In this document: one piece after another, positions 20,265 to 31,104 of the stretch | Layout: each line of letters starts with the position of its first letter | Numbering within the stretch: position 1 is the stretch's first letter | Assembly: GCA_036924085.1 (NCBI GenBank) | Contig: JAVGWX010000011.1 | Span: 34,594,386-34,658,385 of the forward strand | DNA from: Ariolimax columbianus | Taxonomy: Eukaryota; Mollusca; Gastropoda; Stylommatophora; Arionidae | DNA: 64,000 nt | Direction of reading: 5' to 3' | Made by a program: the position numbers and the translations under genes | Notes under the pieces: generated by a model | Told to the model about the DNA's origin: nothing | What the model saw: only the letters and a program-made list of their open reading frames with translations | Databases searched by the model: none

Positions 20265-20692
20265 AGAACGTTTGGTCAGGCAAAACACACTGATCAGAGA
20301 ATGTAAGCCAGGGTCAGGCAAAACACACTGATCAGAGAATGTTAGCCAGGGTCAGGCAAAACACACTGATCAGAGAATGTTAGCCAGGGTCAGGAGAAAA
20401 ATACTGGCCAAGACCCTCACTTTGACCTCCTCGTTGGTCATCCTGGAAACGGGATGTTGTTGAGGACAACAGTCTGGCTAACAAGGTGAGGCTCGACGTG
20501 ATCTCTGTAGTAGTGAGCGACACGCAAATAAAGCCAAGCATAGCACAACAGCCTAGAGGACCTCCGTCTACCTAAATCAGCACGCTCGGGATGTGCGGAA
20601 AGCTAGGACAACTCGCCACTGAAAGATCTTTTTAGGACGCACAAAAGAGTAAACCTACTCATTGTGGGCATTAAACAACAACAACAACAACT
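20265..20692 (-). mobile_element. Element F copy (reverse), ending in (AAC)n
   Basis: On plus: about 3-4 monomers (gtcaggcaaaacacactgat, cagagaatgttagccagg), then aaaatactggccaagaccct, a body with aacaaggtgaggctcgacgt, aaagccaagcatagcacaac and acaaaagagtaaacctactc, and attgtgggcattaaacaaca ending (AAC)n. The order is identical to 38752-39118 and inverse to 63622-64000. No protein frame exists. It is probably a non-autonomous retroposon with a CAA tail and tandem monomers at the other end. Confidence 0.85.
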
Positions 20693-20789
20693 TCCACTTG
20701 GTGTTCCTGGATAACAGGCTGCAACATGGCAGACTGGATAAGCAGAAGTGATCGAAAAGGGAAGGCTAACCCGGTACGCTAAAATGTCA

Positions 20790-21085
20790 TGCTGAAGTCA
20801 GTTGTGTCGGACCGAAAGGTGCAAATATCGCAGTCAAGCTGTGAACTACAACACAACGCATTCTGTTGTCCAGACTACATTCTGCGACTTGCAAAAGACA
20901 TTTTCAGGGTTTGGTACTGGGAGTTTGAGAACGTTCAGGGTTTGGTACTGGGAGTTTGAGAACGTTCAGGGTTTGGTAGCGGGAGATTGAGAACGTTCAT
21001 GGCTTGGTAGCGGAAGTTTGAGAACGTTCAGGGCTTGGTAGCGGAAGTTTGAGAACGAACGACAAAGAAGAGAACACTGTCGTAA
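20790..21085 (+). mobile_element. SINE-A long-type copy with internal 31-bp expansion
   Basis: Head tgctgaagtcagttgtgtcg, then gaccgaaaggtgcaaatatc and acaacacaacgcattctgtt, followed by a segment in which ttcagggtttggtactggga plus gtttgagaacg repeats five times (20903-21057), then gagaacgaacgacaaagaag. Other copies hold this 31-bp segment once. Confidence 0.85.
20903..21057. repeat. 31-bp minisatellite, 5 copies, inside SINE-A
   Basis: Exactly five 31-bp units (155 bases). Drift along the array runs from tactgggagt to tagcgggaga to tagcggaagt. It arises from the SINE 3' region just before its tail. Confidence 0.95.
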
Positions 21086-21566
21086 GGGATGCCTCTGGAA
21101 AATCATAGCGAAATTCGGCTACAATAGAAAATTCCTGACAGCTGTCAGCCAGTTTCATGATGGCATGTCGGCTCATGTTGATTGATAGAGAACTGTCTGT
21201 GGTTATCACATCAATAAACGGAGGCAACGCTCTTTGGTTGCCTTGCTTTCTGGTGATACATATGGCTGCTCTACTGGTGCACATGTCAGATACAGGACGG
21301 ATCAGACAGCTGTTCAATATGAGCTGCCCAAGTTCACTCATACATGTAAAAGAAGCAGGGACCTTAGATCTCTTTGTTTAGGGCTGCACCATTGATACGT
21401 GTTCAGAACAGGACATGCAGACCACCTTGGATAAGTTGTCAACTGCATGTGCTTACTTTGACTTTACTTTGACCTTACTTTGACCCAAAGTAATGCACCT
21501 GCTCTATAAGAGTCCTCTAAACATGGCTGTACACGCCCACATCTACAAGCAGTTGATAGCTTACTG

Positions 21567-21727
21567 CCGATGATGGATGTGTCGGACGAAAAGGTGCAAA
21601 TATCGCAGCCAAGCTATAAACCAGCGACACAACACATTCCGTTCTCTGGACTACATCATCCTGCTACTGACAAAACCCTGTTCAGGGTTTGATAGGGGGG
21701 AGATTGAGAACGAACGAAGGAGAAGCA
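21567..21727 (+). mobile_element. SINE-A long-type copy
   Basis: The full order is present: atggatgtgtcggacgaaaa, ggtgcaaatatcgcagccaa, cgacacaacacattccgttc, tctggactacatcatcctgc, ccctgttcagggtttgatag, gagattgagaacgaacgaag and a short GAAG tail. Confidence 0.85.
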
Positions 21728-21734
21728 GGTGATA

Positions 21735-21995
21735 GCTTTACCTACATTGATAGCAGCCTCACCAGAGAATCGATTATCGGTGATGTGGTCCACAATTGGA
21801 TTTTCAAGGCGAGTGATTCTTCTAGTGAGAACTGGCAGGGAATCAGTGTTGCCACCAAGATCAATGTATGTAACGATGTTGTTCTAACTGCCCGTCTATG
21901 CACATGCGAAACATGGACAATCTATAGCAGATATGTAAGGAAACTCATCTATTTCCGTGTGAAAGGTATCCGCATACTGCTGAGGATAGTCTAAC
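21735..21995 (+). pseudogene. LINE RT C-terminal relic
   Basis: The plus frame reads FTYIDSSLTRESIIGDVVHN, then WIFKASDSS, ATKINVCNDVVLTARLCTCE, TWTIYSRYVRKL and FRVKGIRILLRI. This matches the post-RT segment (F-YLGS, K--VY-AVVL, CE-WT-Y) of L1/RTE-type LINEs. It begins where a SINE-A copy ends. Confidence 0.75.
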
Positions 21996-22084
21996 AGGAT
22001 TTGACCGGTAATGATCCGTTGGTCAGTGTATTTTTAAATTGTATTGTCTGGGTGTCTTTTAGCTAATGGGATACTCTTAAACAT

Positions 22085-22388
22085 CTGCTATGGTTTATTA
22101 CCTTCTGCCACACAGACAAAGCAAATGCAACGGAAACTGGATAGACTGGAGTTTACCTCTAAACAAGTCGGTTTGAAGATCCATGAGGAAACGACAAAAA
22201 TGATTAGGGTCAATGCAGCAAACACAGAACCAATCCGGCTGAGAGGAACGCCACTGGAAGAGGTAGAGATATTTACATAACTAGGAAGTATCATCAACAA
22301 GGAAGGAGGGACAGACGAGGATTTAAAAACAAGAGGAAAAAACGCAAGAGTTGTATTCGGAATGTTGAAACCCATATGGAACTCCAAG
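22085..22388 (+). pseudogene. RTE-like LINE fragment
   Basis: The frame reads MQRKLDRLEFTSKQVGLKIH, EETTKMIRVN, then after a stop LGSIINKEGGTDEDLKTRG and NARVVFGMLKPIWNSKEIN. It is typical of the region after the RT YADD box. It is cut at 22389 by a SINE-A copy. Confidence 0.8.
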
Positions 22389-22542
22389 GAAATAAATATC
22401 GCAGCCAAGCTTTAAACTGCAAAATAGCGCATTCCGTTCTTTACACTACACCCTGCTACTTACAAAGCCCTTTGCATGGATTGGTAGCAGGAGTTTGAAA
22501 ACGAACGAAGAATAAGAAGAAGAAGAAGAAGAAGAAGATGGT
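22389..22542 (+). mobile_element. SINE-A long-type copy, 5' truncated
   Basis: It starts at aaatatcgcagccaagcttt and keeps gcgcattccgttc, ctacaccctgctacttacaa, agccctttgcatggattggt and gaaaacgaacgaag, ending in an AAG run of about 25 bases. Confidence 0.8.
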
Positions 22543-22561
22543 TTTACAGAACACTGCAAGA

Positions 22562-22838
22562 AGTGGTGAAGTAGTTAAGCCGTCGGCCTCGTGATCATGT
22601 GGTGTGGGTTCGACTCCGGACTCCGCCGTATTTTTCACGGGTGCTTGATGCGGAGTCCCCTGCATCTCGTAGTTGCCCCATAGTTGTCTTGTCCTTGACT
22701 TGCCACTGGGGTCGGGCGACACGAGACGAGAGAGTGAGGATAAAACGTAGCGCAGTTAATCCATACTAAAAATAGCACTAGAAAAAGAAATTATGCCATC
22801 ATCGTCTACGATGGACGGCGACCTTTGCTTTTGCCTTG
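22562..22838 (+). mobile_element. tRNA-derived SINE-B, second copy
   Basis: The A-box-like tggtgaagtagttaagccgt and a clean B box (gggttcgactccg) are followed by the same body as 9406-9682, ending cctttgcttttgcctt. A short tgcaaga occurs on both sides (7 bp, weak duplication). Confidence 0.88.
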
Positions 22839-22839
22839 C

Positions 22840-24399
22840 AAGACTAGCTCTCATTTTCATTGCTATGGACTTGTTATTTTGCTTCTTATTTTGTGCAAGC
22901 CCGCACTTTAGCTAATACCATTCTGTTCTTCATTCCTGTTATGTATCTTACATCGACTATTATGACGACCATCAGGTATATGAATTTGGTTATATGTCTT
23001 CATATATTTTCTCTACCTCAATCTCGTAATTAATCTGGTTTTTTGCACTTCTATTTTGTCTATTATTTCTGTTTTGGAGATATTTAGTCCTTTTCAGATT
23101 CATTTCATGGGATCAAAGATGCGTAAGCCATCAGTCAAAGTCCGATTCGGCCTAAACCAACATGCCTTTTTCTCTCTTGCTTAGCTTTGACGTTTTATTT
23201 TTTAGAATAAACTGTCCATACCATGAGTATTTATATTGTTGGTAAAGTTTTAAACTTGTGAGAATTTCTGCAATGAAACTGAACTTTGAGAGGCGAGAAA
23301 TGACATGTCCTTTATTATGCCAATAATTATGTGTTTGGATTACACATGGATATTCAATACAAGTCAGAATCAGGCTTGAACTGGGATACAAAAGTAAGTG
23401 AATGTGATAATGCTAATAATAATAATAATGTTTACATAGGAATCTAAGTGCCGCTGCGTCCATCGACCACTACCATGTCCAACTGCTGAGGCTTGTTCAT
23501 GTATAGTGTGTCGACAAAAATCCCTACAGACTTCGCAGGTGGAGCCAAGTTCTCCGCTGCCTCGGGATGAAGGCAGCGAGGAGTGTGTGTTGAACCAATG
23601 TTTGTGTCAGGCTTTCTTTGTCCATGTTTTGAATCCCTGTTTTTCCGCGTTCCGCCCCTGAGTCCTCTGGATTGTGTCCATCTTCAAGTCAGCGCGACAC
23701 TTGTTGTACTGATGATACTAAGTTGGGAGAGGTATCGTGGGATCTAGGTGGAGGGGATAGAAGGGAGGCAGTCTCAGCCTAAGCAGGATGGCCATTGAGT
23801 AGTGATAACCTGGGCTGAATTCTGGAGTGCAGTCAAGAGTACCGTTGACTGTTTTCTCACTGCTTAAGCTAGGCACACCCGCAGCAAAATGTAGCATAAC
23901 AAATAGGATAACCAATCAAAAGCACATAAATTCCACATAATAAAGTCCTTGATACCACCTGGTGAAGGGGTTATCAATTATAATCCGAACAGGAACTAGC
24001 AAACTGCAGAAAATGACACAAACACTGCAACGAGTCGAGAGCGCAGCCATTGAGGTGCGGCCATCATACTTTACATTATTCCAATGACCAATTATTCGAA
24101 TGACCCATTATTCGAATGATAATACTGTTGATGGAATAATACCAAAAATACAAACACGCAGTTATTTAACAAAAAATTAAAATTAAGTGGTATTTCTTCT
24201 TGTAATCCTTGGAATTCTAGTATTCAAACAGGCTGGTTAATGTCTATTGCCAAGTAGCCAAAGGCTCAACCAAGACCAATTCGGGGCAAAAAATGGGCAC
24301 TTTCTGACAACCACAATGAAGAAAATAGAGAGTGAACACAAAACAGAACTGTAAAACGATGAAATCTACACGAACCAAGTTGAAAACATTTCAAGGAGG
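22840..24399. other. No gene recognised
   Basis: AT-rich, with a short AATAAT run near 23410. The frames (up to about 80 codons) have no motif. A piece at 24225-24262 (minus GYLAIDINQ...WIPR) resembles the end of the LINE relic at 32165. Confidence 0.4.
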
Positions 24400-25155
24400 C
24401 TGATTTGAAAGAGCAGAATCTGCAAAAAACTAGAGAGGAATGTGACACGGCACTGCACTCGATCCCACTTAGAAAAGCACTAGGGATAGATAATATACCC
24501 ATTGAACTCATTAAAGCAGCAGGTAAAACCCTACAAGAATTACTTTCTCAACGTGTAAACAATATTTACAAGGAATATGGTGTACTGAGCACACAACAAC
24601 AGAAATCATTCCAATACTCAAAAAGTCTAATCCAAATGATTGTAGCCAATTTTGTACGATCAGCCTAATATCTCATGCCTCAAAAATTCTTCTGAAGATA
24701 ATTCAGAGAAGAATTGATAACAAGATCAAATCTGTGCTAAATGAAAACCAGTTTGGGTTCTGAAAGGATAAAGGCACTAGAGATGCAGTGGGAAAAGTTT
24801 CTGGCAGAAAGAATGGTAGAACAGCATAGAGCACTTTTTATCTCCTTTATTGACTATGAAAAGGCCTTTGACATTGTGACGTGGAACAAACGTTTTCCTA
24901 TTTTAGAACAGTGTAGGGTGGGTGGATAGATCTATTATTAAACCGATACTGAACTTGGACAAATCTGGTCCATTACATTGTACAGATCTGAAACATGGAC
25001 TAAACAAAAAGGATGAAAAAACATTAGAAGCTTTTGAGATGGGATACTATCACAGGATGCAATGAGTGAGCTGGACAGAAAAATGGTTAAATGATGCAGG
25101 ATCCCATAGAGAACTAATGACAAGTATACAGAAAGGTAGATTGTCTTGGCTTGGC
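24400..25155 (+). pseudogene. LINE RT relic, first part
   Basis: Fragments in order: LGIDNIPIELIKAAGKTLQE, ISHASKILLKIIQRRID, NQFGF, FISFIDYEKAFDIVTWNKRF, then LKHGLNKKDEKTLEAFEMGY and GRLSWLGHN. These are the RT fingers, the F-DYEKAFD box and the post-RT segment. Multiple stops are present. The relic is interrupted at about 25155 by SINE-D and resumes at 25546. Confidence 0.82.
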
Positions 25156-25164
25156 CATAACATG

Positions 25165-25540
25165 GTCGCTGTAGTCAAGAGGTTAAGGCACTCGCCTCTC
25201 ACAGTGATGAACGGGAACGGTCGGTAATCGAATCCCGCAAGTTTCAAGTGACCTCTGGTCTCACGGGAGGTAAGACCAGAGTGCCTGCATCCCGAGTTAC
25301 CTCCAGTAATCTCAACCATAGTCTTGCCACTGATCCAAGGTAACTCAGAATAAGAGTGAGAGTGATGACCAGCGCATTCCCTTCCTCACTATAATCCTCA
25401 TACAGCGGACATCACATGATTAAGATAAGAGTGAGAGATTGATGACCAGCGCATTCCCTTCCTCACTATAATCCTCATACAGCGGACATCACATGATTAA
25501 GACAAGACCGTCTGATGTTGTGACAGTCATTGCCTCGCGG
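25165..25540 (+). mobile_element. tRNA-derived SINE-D inserted in a LINE relic
   Basis: An A-box-like tagtcaagaggttaaggcac and a B-box-like ggtaatcgaatccc head it. The body holds tctggtctcacgggaggtaa, cgagttacctccagtaatct and ttgccactgatccaaggtaa. A tail block of about 65 bases (agagtgatgaccagcgcatt ... catcacatgattaaga) is present twice. The flanks ggccataacatg (25152-25163) and ggccaataacatg (25542-25554) look like a target-site duplication. Confidence 0.87.
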
Positions 25541-25545
25541 TGGCC

Positions 25546-25710
25546 AATAACATGAGACATGGAAACCTATTATTGAAAGTACTAGAAGACAAAATTCTGG
25601 ACAAAAGAGGAAGGGGACGTCAAAGAAACAATTGCATCCCACAGGCTTGCAAGAACATACGGCTGAAGAGATCTGCTGAGAACAGAGAAAAGTGGCGTGA
25701 TGTCTTCTAC
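25546..25710 (+). pseudogene. LINE relic, C-terminal end after the SINE
   Basis: The frame reads NMRHGNLLLKVLEDKILDKR, then GRGRQRNNC and ENREKWRDV. This completes the GHxxR...GKRGRGRQ...W C-terminus whose first half ends at 25155 (WLGHN). Confidence 0.8.
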
Positions 25711-27330
25711 TTCTTCTTTTCACGCAGTCAGACATCTTGGTTTAGGACTGACATTAACTTTCTCTTTGTTGTTTGACCCAGCCCCATCAGCATTTCATTG
25801 GCGATTTCTTTTTCCTTAAAGTTCTCATGGCCTCATCCATTTCATTCATTATTAGTTTTATCATCATGTGCACCTCTGGTGTAATTTTGATGTTATGGCT
25901 CTTTTTGTTCTTCACTAATGTCTGTATGCCTGTCTGTAGGGACATCAATGTGGTTTGCTCTGGCATAATGTTCTATAAAAGCGTTCGCTGCTTTTTTTTC
26001 CGGTTAGCATGTTGTCACCCTGCTTGATGGTAATTTGTTTATTTGATGGTAATCCGTCATTCATGGCTCTGACTAATTTCCATAGTTTGTTCCCTTCTCT
26101 ATCTAGATTGAGACTTTCTGGGTTTTTTTCTATCCAACTCTCTCTTGTTATTTGGTTCAGTGTTTTTTTTGTATTTCGCATTGATGGTCTTGAGGGAGAT
26201 ATTTGTTTCAATAGATTGTTCTCTCTCTGCCGTGTTCCAAGCATCTGTAACATCATCTTTGACTTTCTGCAAATTCTTGATTCCAATATGGCTTATAATT
26301 CTTCCTTGAACCTCTTGGGATGGTCTCAGTGTCTGCTTGCAGTATTGCTTTGCTTAGGTTTTCCACCATGTTTCATATTGTTATTTCGTGTGTTAATAGT
26401 TTCACATAGTCCATCTGTCCGCATTGCAAATCTGTCCCAGTCGGCTCGTCTGTAGTTCCAACGTGGCAGAGATTTTATTTCCTTGGGACCCCCTTCCATT
26501 TCAATATCTAGCCTAATTGGCCGTGATCGCTACCTGCCAATTGGTCGAGCACCTGGCGATCTATTTTGTGATGGACATCCCCCGTGGAGAAGGCTAAGTC
26601 TGGAGTGGAGGTGGTATGCCATCTTCTGGAATAGAAGCTAGGACTGTCGTCCAGCCTATTGATAAGATAGAGATTTTTGTCTATCTCCCAGTCTTCCACT
26701 TCGTCCCCTCTGCTGTCTGTGTCTGAATATCCCCATCTCTCCGAGTGGCTGTTGAAGTCTCCAACTACTAGGCAGCTGGAGTCCATGATTTCCATACTCA
26801 AGAGCGACAGGTCTTTATTGGGTGGGCCATACAGGTTGAAGATACGGATCTTTGTTTCTTGTGTCATTGTGTTGAATCCTACAATTTCTGCTTGTGCTGG
26901 TGTGATTTACAGATACTGCGCTACTTGGTATGCAGTTACGTGTCAGTATCAGAACACCTCCATTGTGACCTTCTCTGTCAAGTCAGAAGGTCTGGTATCA
27001 TCTGATTGAAAATCTGTGGGTACTATTAAGGTGCGTCTCTTGCATGTATGCCACATCCACCTTGCCTTCGTACAGATGATTTGTTAGGAAAACGTTTTTG
27101 TTAAGGACTCCCTCTGCATTCCACTGTAGTAATTTGAGGGTCTTGGGTTTTTGGTCAAAAGCTTTTGCCGCATCTCCTTGTGCCTTGACTCCACAGCACA
27201 TGGGTGGGTGACCACCAGTAGCATCAGGTGGGCCTCTAGAAGGCATTGGGCCTGTCATTCTCTCTGCCTCGTGGGACTCCACAGGATGAGCACCATACTG
27301 TCTTCTTTTAAATTGTGATGTCATCATACA
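25711..27330 (-). mobile_element. I-superfamily LINE copy with internal deletion, keeps the endonuclease start
   Basis: The 3' tip (plus ttctactt...cacgcagtcagacatc, ending about 25735) is joined directly to sequence matching the early RT region of the 13655 ORF, so RT core and RNase H are deleted. Upstream frames read NDGLPSNKQITIKQGDN (26286-25945), FNLYGPPNKDLSLLSMEIMD (26867-26508) and, at 27327-26998, LLQWNAEGVLNKNVFLTNHL then VDVAYMQETHL. The last is the endonuclease N-terminus missing from the other copies. It is more diverged than the 13-kb and 58-kb copies. Confidence 0.88.
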
Positions 27331-27849
27331 GCGATTTACATTGGGGAAAAAACATGAAAAAAAACTTGTAAAAGTTGATTAAGGTTGAGTTTAATCAAAA
27401 TTTTTAAATGGGTATGGTCAGATACCGCACCGAGACGAGAACACAAACAAAACATACGTTACGACCAATAGGCCTTCCTCAGGGACAACAATACTGAACT
27501 AACAAATCAACATATAAAAAAAAATGGTCAACTCATCTGTTTCTGATAGTAGACCCAGTCTGTCTAAGCGACCCCAGATGCTTGATTGAAACTGAATCGG
27601 AGCGGTCAAATACAAAGTGGCCAGGAGAGCGTCAGCAATGTGGGGGAATGTGCCGGATAAGCCAATGGTGGCCAAATAGTGGTCCAGATGGGAGAACAAA
27701 GAGAAGGTAATATAAGCCAGGAGGGTGTGAGATTGATATAGGAGGGGGGGGGGGGGGGGGGGGGGGTGTGTGTGTGTGTGAGAACTGATAGAAGAAGGGG
27801 GGGGGGGGGGGGCAAAGGAAGACAAATAGATGGGTGCCAGTGTGAGGGT
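27331..27849. other. Low-complexity region with G-runs
   Basis: It contains G-runs at about 27744-27766 and 27798-27812, with (TG)n between. The minus-strand Pro-rich frames come from these. The part near 27420-27500 may be the end of the Penelope-like element. Confidence 0.5.
27744..27812. repeat. Poly-G / (TG)n / poly-G tract
   Basis: Two long G-runs flank GTGTGT and a short spacer. This has quadruplex-forming potential on the plus strand. Exact lengths are unreliable. Confidence 0.85.
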
Positions 27850-28297
27850 TTAAGAAAAAGTATGGAAGATATTAATGCCATGTGGTTGGAGACAACTCAT
27901 ACTAGAGATGTCTATTCTCAAGGGTGAATCGATAACGATTGTCAGAGAAGCACAAAACCAGACAAGTGACACTAACGTCAGCCGTACCCCGGTGCTCAGG
28001 ACCATTAAAGTGGCTGGCAATTGGGGAACCAGTGCGGTTGCGGATGTCATTGAGGTGTTAGCGGAAACGCTCCCGCAGTTCCATACCAGTTTCCCCAATG
28101 TATGTCATACCACACTGGCCGCAGAAGATAGAATAGATGAGGTTACGAGAATTGCATGTGAATCCCTCTTTGATGAAGAATTCTGCTTTAGGAAAGGTGA
28201 TGGAGCAAGAAAGGATGACATGAGGGCAGGTAACACAGCCACTTGTATTTTTGCAATTTACATTGCACTGTTTCGTTAGGCCTGTGGCCCAGTGCAT
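27850..28297 (-). pseudogene. Penelope-like element, GIY-YIG endonuclease relic
   Basis: A minus frame reads CKNTSGCVTCPHVI, then FTCNSRNLIYSIFCGQCGMT and YIGETGMELRERF, followed after frameshifts by SHFNGPEHRG- and LVLCF-like text. The C-x-C, LIY-I-C--C and YIGETG pattern is characteristic of the GIY-YIG domain at the C-terminus of Penelope-like retroelements. The RT part is not recognised upstream on the minus strand. A short CPHV zinc-like motif precedes it. Confidence 0.8.
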
Positions 28298-28904
28298 CCG
28301 ATTTCAACAGGTTTTTCTGTACAGTTGCCCTTGGCTGTCCCCAGCCCATCTGCAAAGCAGCAGTTGTTTGTGGTCAGAGTTGTCTCTCTTAGAAAGTTGT
28401 CTTGCAGGAGTATCGAGTCTTCCCCACCCGGGTTTCTTTCAGGTTTTCCATCCTTTAGGTGTGATATTAGTCAGTACTGTCAAGCTGCTCCTTCCAGGAT
28501 TTGCTCCCTGGTTTTTCCACCATGTTTGCTCACATAGTTTAGCCAGCCAGTCAAAGCTGTGTTCTGTGTGTGGAGGGGGATGGAGAGATGGGGGTGTGTC
28601 TATTGGAGCCATACATGAGTTAGGCAGGAGTGGTGGAACCAAATAGGGTCCAGGCTATCCTATACTGCTAGGAAGTGACTGCCTCTAACTGTGAGGTAGT
28701 ATCCCTTACACCCTCCTGCCCTAGCCTCAGTGGCATGATATGATCAGAAGACTTCAACACCAGTCTCCAGACTTATTTACCTGATGATGATGATGATTAC
28801 ATCATATGGTAAATAATTTTATTATATGTCTATAGATCCTTGGATCGTAAATTTAACTATGTTTGTTTAATAGTAATTTATTTTATTTTTCTTAACAACT
28901 ATTT
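28298..28904. other. Unassigned, possibly Penelope-like flank
   Basis: Minus text such as LDTPARQLSKRDNSDHKQLL continues toward the endonuclease relic, but I cannot align it to an RT. A GAT run lies near 28782-28796. Confidence 0.35.
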
Positions 28905-29230
28905 GACATACAGAGTTAGCTTAACTTAACGTCTTTATAATGGTTTAGAAGACTGCCGAGTCTGTATACAAGCAGTTTATTTTACATTTCCTTGATCTAA
29001 AAATAACGAGGCACGTCCTATCTATTCTTGAATGCATTAATTGACCCTGTCTCCACTATTTCTTGTGATGCATTCCAAGCATTCACTACTCTCTGACTAC
29101 AAAAATATTTTCTAGTATCTAATCTGGACCTTTCTTTAATTAATTTGTAGCTATGCCCTCTTGTTCTTGTTGACAACTGTACTTTTTAAAACTGGTTGTA
29201 GGCTAATTTATCCTTTCCATTGATTATCTT
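28905..29230 (-). mobile_element. CR1-like LINE 3' relic, first piece
   Basis: Plus text ttaacgtctttataatggtt, gaagactgccgagtctgtat and ttcttgaatgcattaattga is the 3' end of the CR1 copy at 48950. The reading frame is decayed. It is broken at about 29230 by another LINE relic. Confidence 0.85.
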
Positions 29231-29565
29231 ATCAGGTCAGGTCAGGTAAACCCGTAACCGGTGAGGTCGTTGGGGCACACATGAAGACATCCTTACAACA
29301 CCACGCCACCCTTCTCTGTCAGCAGCTGATGCCTGTGCCTCTTCTGGTTGGTGATATGTCCATTCTTTTATGTTGTCCTCCCACCTCTTTTGAGGAAAGG
29401 CCTCTTCATCGTCTGCCCTGCACCTTTCTGTGGAGGATCATTTTTGCAAGACCATTTGATCTCGATATGTGACCGTACCAAGCGAGTTTCCTTCTTTTGA
29501 CAGTTGCCAAGAGGTCTTCAAAAGGCCCTATTGCTGTTGTAATTCTATCTCATATTTCCTCATTA
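29231..29565 (-). mobile_element. LINE C-terminal relic inserted in the CR1 relic
   Basis: The minus frame reads EEIRDRITTAIGPFEDLLAT, then VKRRKLAWYGHI-like and DDEEAFPQKR-like text. The same block recurs at 62115-62440. Flanking attatcttat (about 29223-29232 and 29562-29571) is a likely target-site duplication in the CR1 sequence. Confidence 0.75.
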
Positions 29566-29640
29566 TCTTATAAACCTGTATTAAGTCACCTCAAATTCTT
29601 GTCTTTTCTAGATACTATAGGTAGGTTTGCAGGTAAAGTG
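29566..29640 (-). mobile_element. CR1-like LINE relic, continuation
   Basis: The text ttataaacctgtattaagtc, acctcaaattcttgtctttt, ctagatact resumes the CR1 sequence. Here the segment that forms the 34-bp array at 3081 is single copy. Confidence 0.75.
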
Positions 29641-29723
29641 GACACTTGTAATGTGAGATAAACATCTACTAAATTAGGTGGGGCTGGAAAGGATTAGACT
29701 TAGTTATTTCCCTTCACTTGCTG

Positions 29724-29729
29724 TTTAAT
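29724..29729 (-). promoter_or_regulatory. Possible ATTAAA poly(A) signal of the PM20D2-like gene
   Basis: Reading minus, ATTAAA lies about 65 bases beyond the stop codon. It is the nearest hexamer of the two common forms I noticed. The 3' UTR would be very short, so this is only a candidate. Confidence 0.25.
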
Positions 29730-29791
29730 GTATCAACCAAGAAAGTATTACAGTTCACATAAAGTAACATTATTCAATATACTGGTCTCCA

Positions 29792-29931
29792 TCACTTTGT
29801 TTCAGATTTCAACTGATGTTCAAATTCCTGCTTCATCTTCGAGACCAGGGATGGATCATTGTATACGTCAATTGCTGTCATTGCTAGAGCTTTGGCATGG
29901 AGCAGTGTCAGTTCATGGGCTGCCTCTGTCT
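29792..29931 (-). CDS. PM20D2: PM20D2-like terminal coding exon
   Basis: Acceptor CACTTTCAG (AG at 29933-29932) gives two bases that complete Lys (DIAS-K-TEAAHEL). The conserved LLHAKALAMTAIDV helix follows, then the charged tail MKQEFEHQLKSETK and TGA. It encodes residues 275-319, and the length and end fit the family C-terminus. Confidence 0.92.
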
Positions 29932-31104
29932 CTGAAAGTGAGAGAATATCATGCAGCACACAGTTAGTTAGATACAATCAAAGATAAGATTCATTAACTC
30001 TTAGTATCTAAGGTACTCCCTCAGAAATTATTTCCGCCATCTCCTTTTTCTGGGACTCCCGCTAAGAAAACAGACAACCATTACCTCTTTAACACTATTT
30101 TTATACAGAGTTACAGACAGTTTGCCCAAATTTTTGTCCAATCATATCAACACTAGAAATTTGCATCACAATTTCCAGAAAACCTTGTGTGGGAATATCA
30201 TCCATTTGAAATAAAGAGGTTTGTTCTGTGGTCAGTAGTTTTTGGTAAACATTACATGTTCGTTACGCAAAATGGCTTCAAACACAAATGATCGCAAGCA
30301 AAGATTCTCAGCCAAGCAAGTATCGGCACTTATTCATTAATGGATTAATTAAAAAATTATGATTTATTGAGTGGGCATAGTTGGTATTCACTAGTATTCA
30401 GAAAATGATTGTAGTTGTCAGACTCTGAAGACACAGGGGCATCTTCCCTGGCTGAACCTAGTTCTAGGCCTAGTAGAGAAGCTACTAGAGGAACAAATCA
30501 AGTTTCAATAACAAGTAGAAGATCGAGATAGATCCAAACTTAGGTATGTAAGATCAAGTACACCTGATAATGTTGAAACAATACAGTTTTATATTAAAAA
30601 TATGAAATGTCAATACTATAGTAGGAAGGTACATTTACAAATTATGATTTTCTATAATTGTGACAACCAATTTCAAAATGCATTCAGAATGTTTATTTAT
30701 AACAAGACATTCATAAAACTTTTCTAACTTTTGTAAAAATGGATATGCTCTACAATGATCTTGAGTTTATAAGTTTATGTGTTGCTGAAAGATTTAATTA
30801 TTATTGTAAGTACAATATTTTTTGTTCTGTTTTGTAAATTTATATTTGTTCTATTCCATTCTTTATGTATCTTTCATAAGTATCTTTTGAAACTGTTTAT
30901 CTGTTTAACTATATTCATATAATAGGTCTTTCATTTGTGCATATTTTGATATATAACACTTGAGTTTATCCTTATATACTAATCTGAAATCTGTAACAGC
31001 AGCCAAGTTTAAAAAGTAATTCCTTAAAAATAAGCTAGTAAAATCATAGTTTTTGTGTGCGTGTACTAAGAGCTAAACACATTCAAGGGATGGTCTCGGA
31101 TGAG
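29932..31104. other. Intron of the PM20D2-like gene, 3' portion without recognised repeats
   Basis: AT-rich intronic sequence between the last exon and the mariner relic. No motif-bearing frame was seen. Confidence 0.5.
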
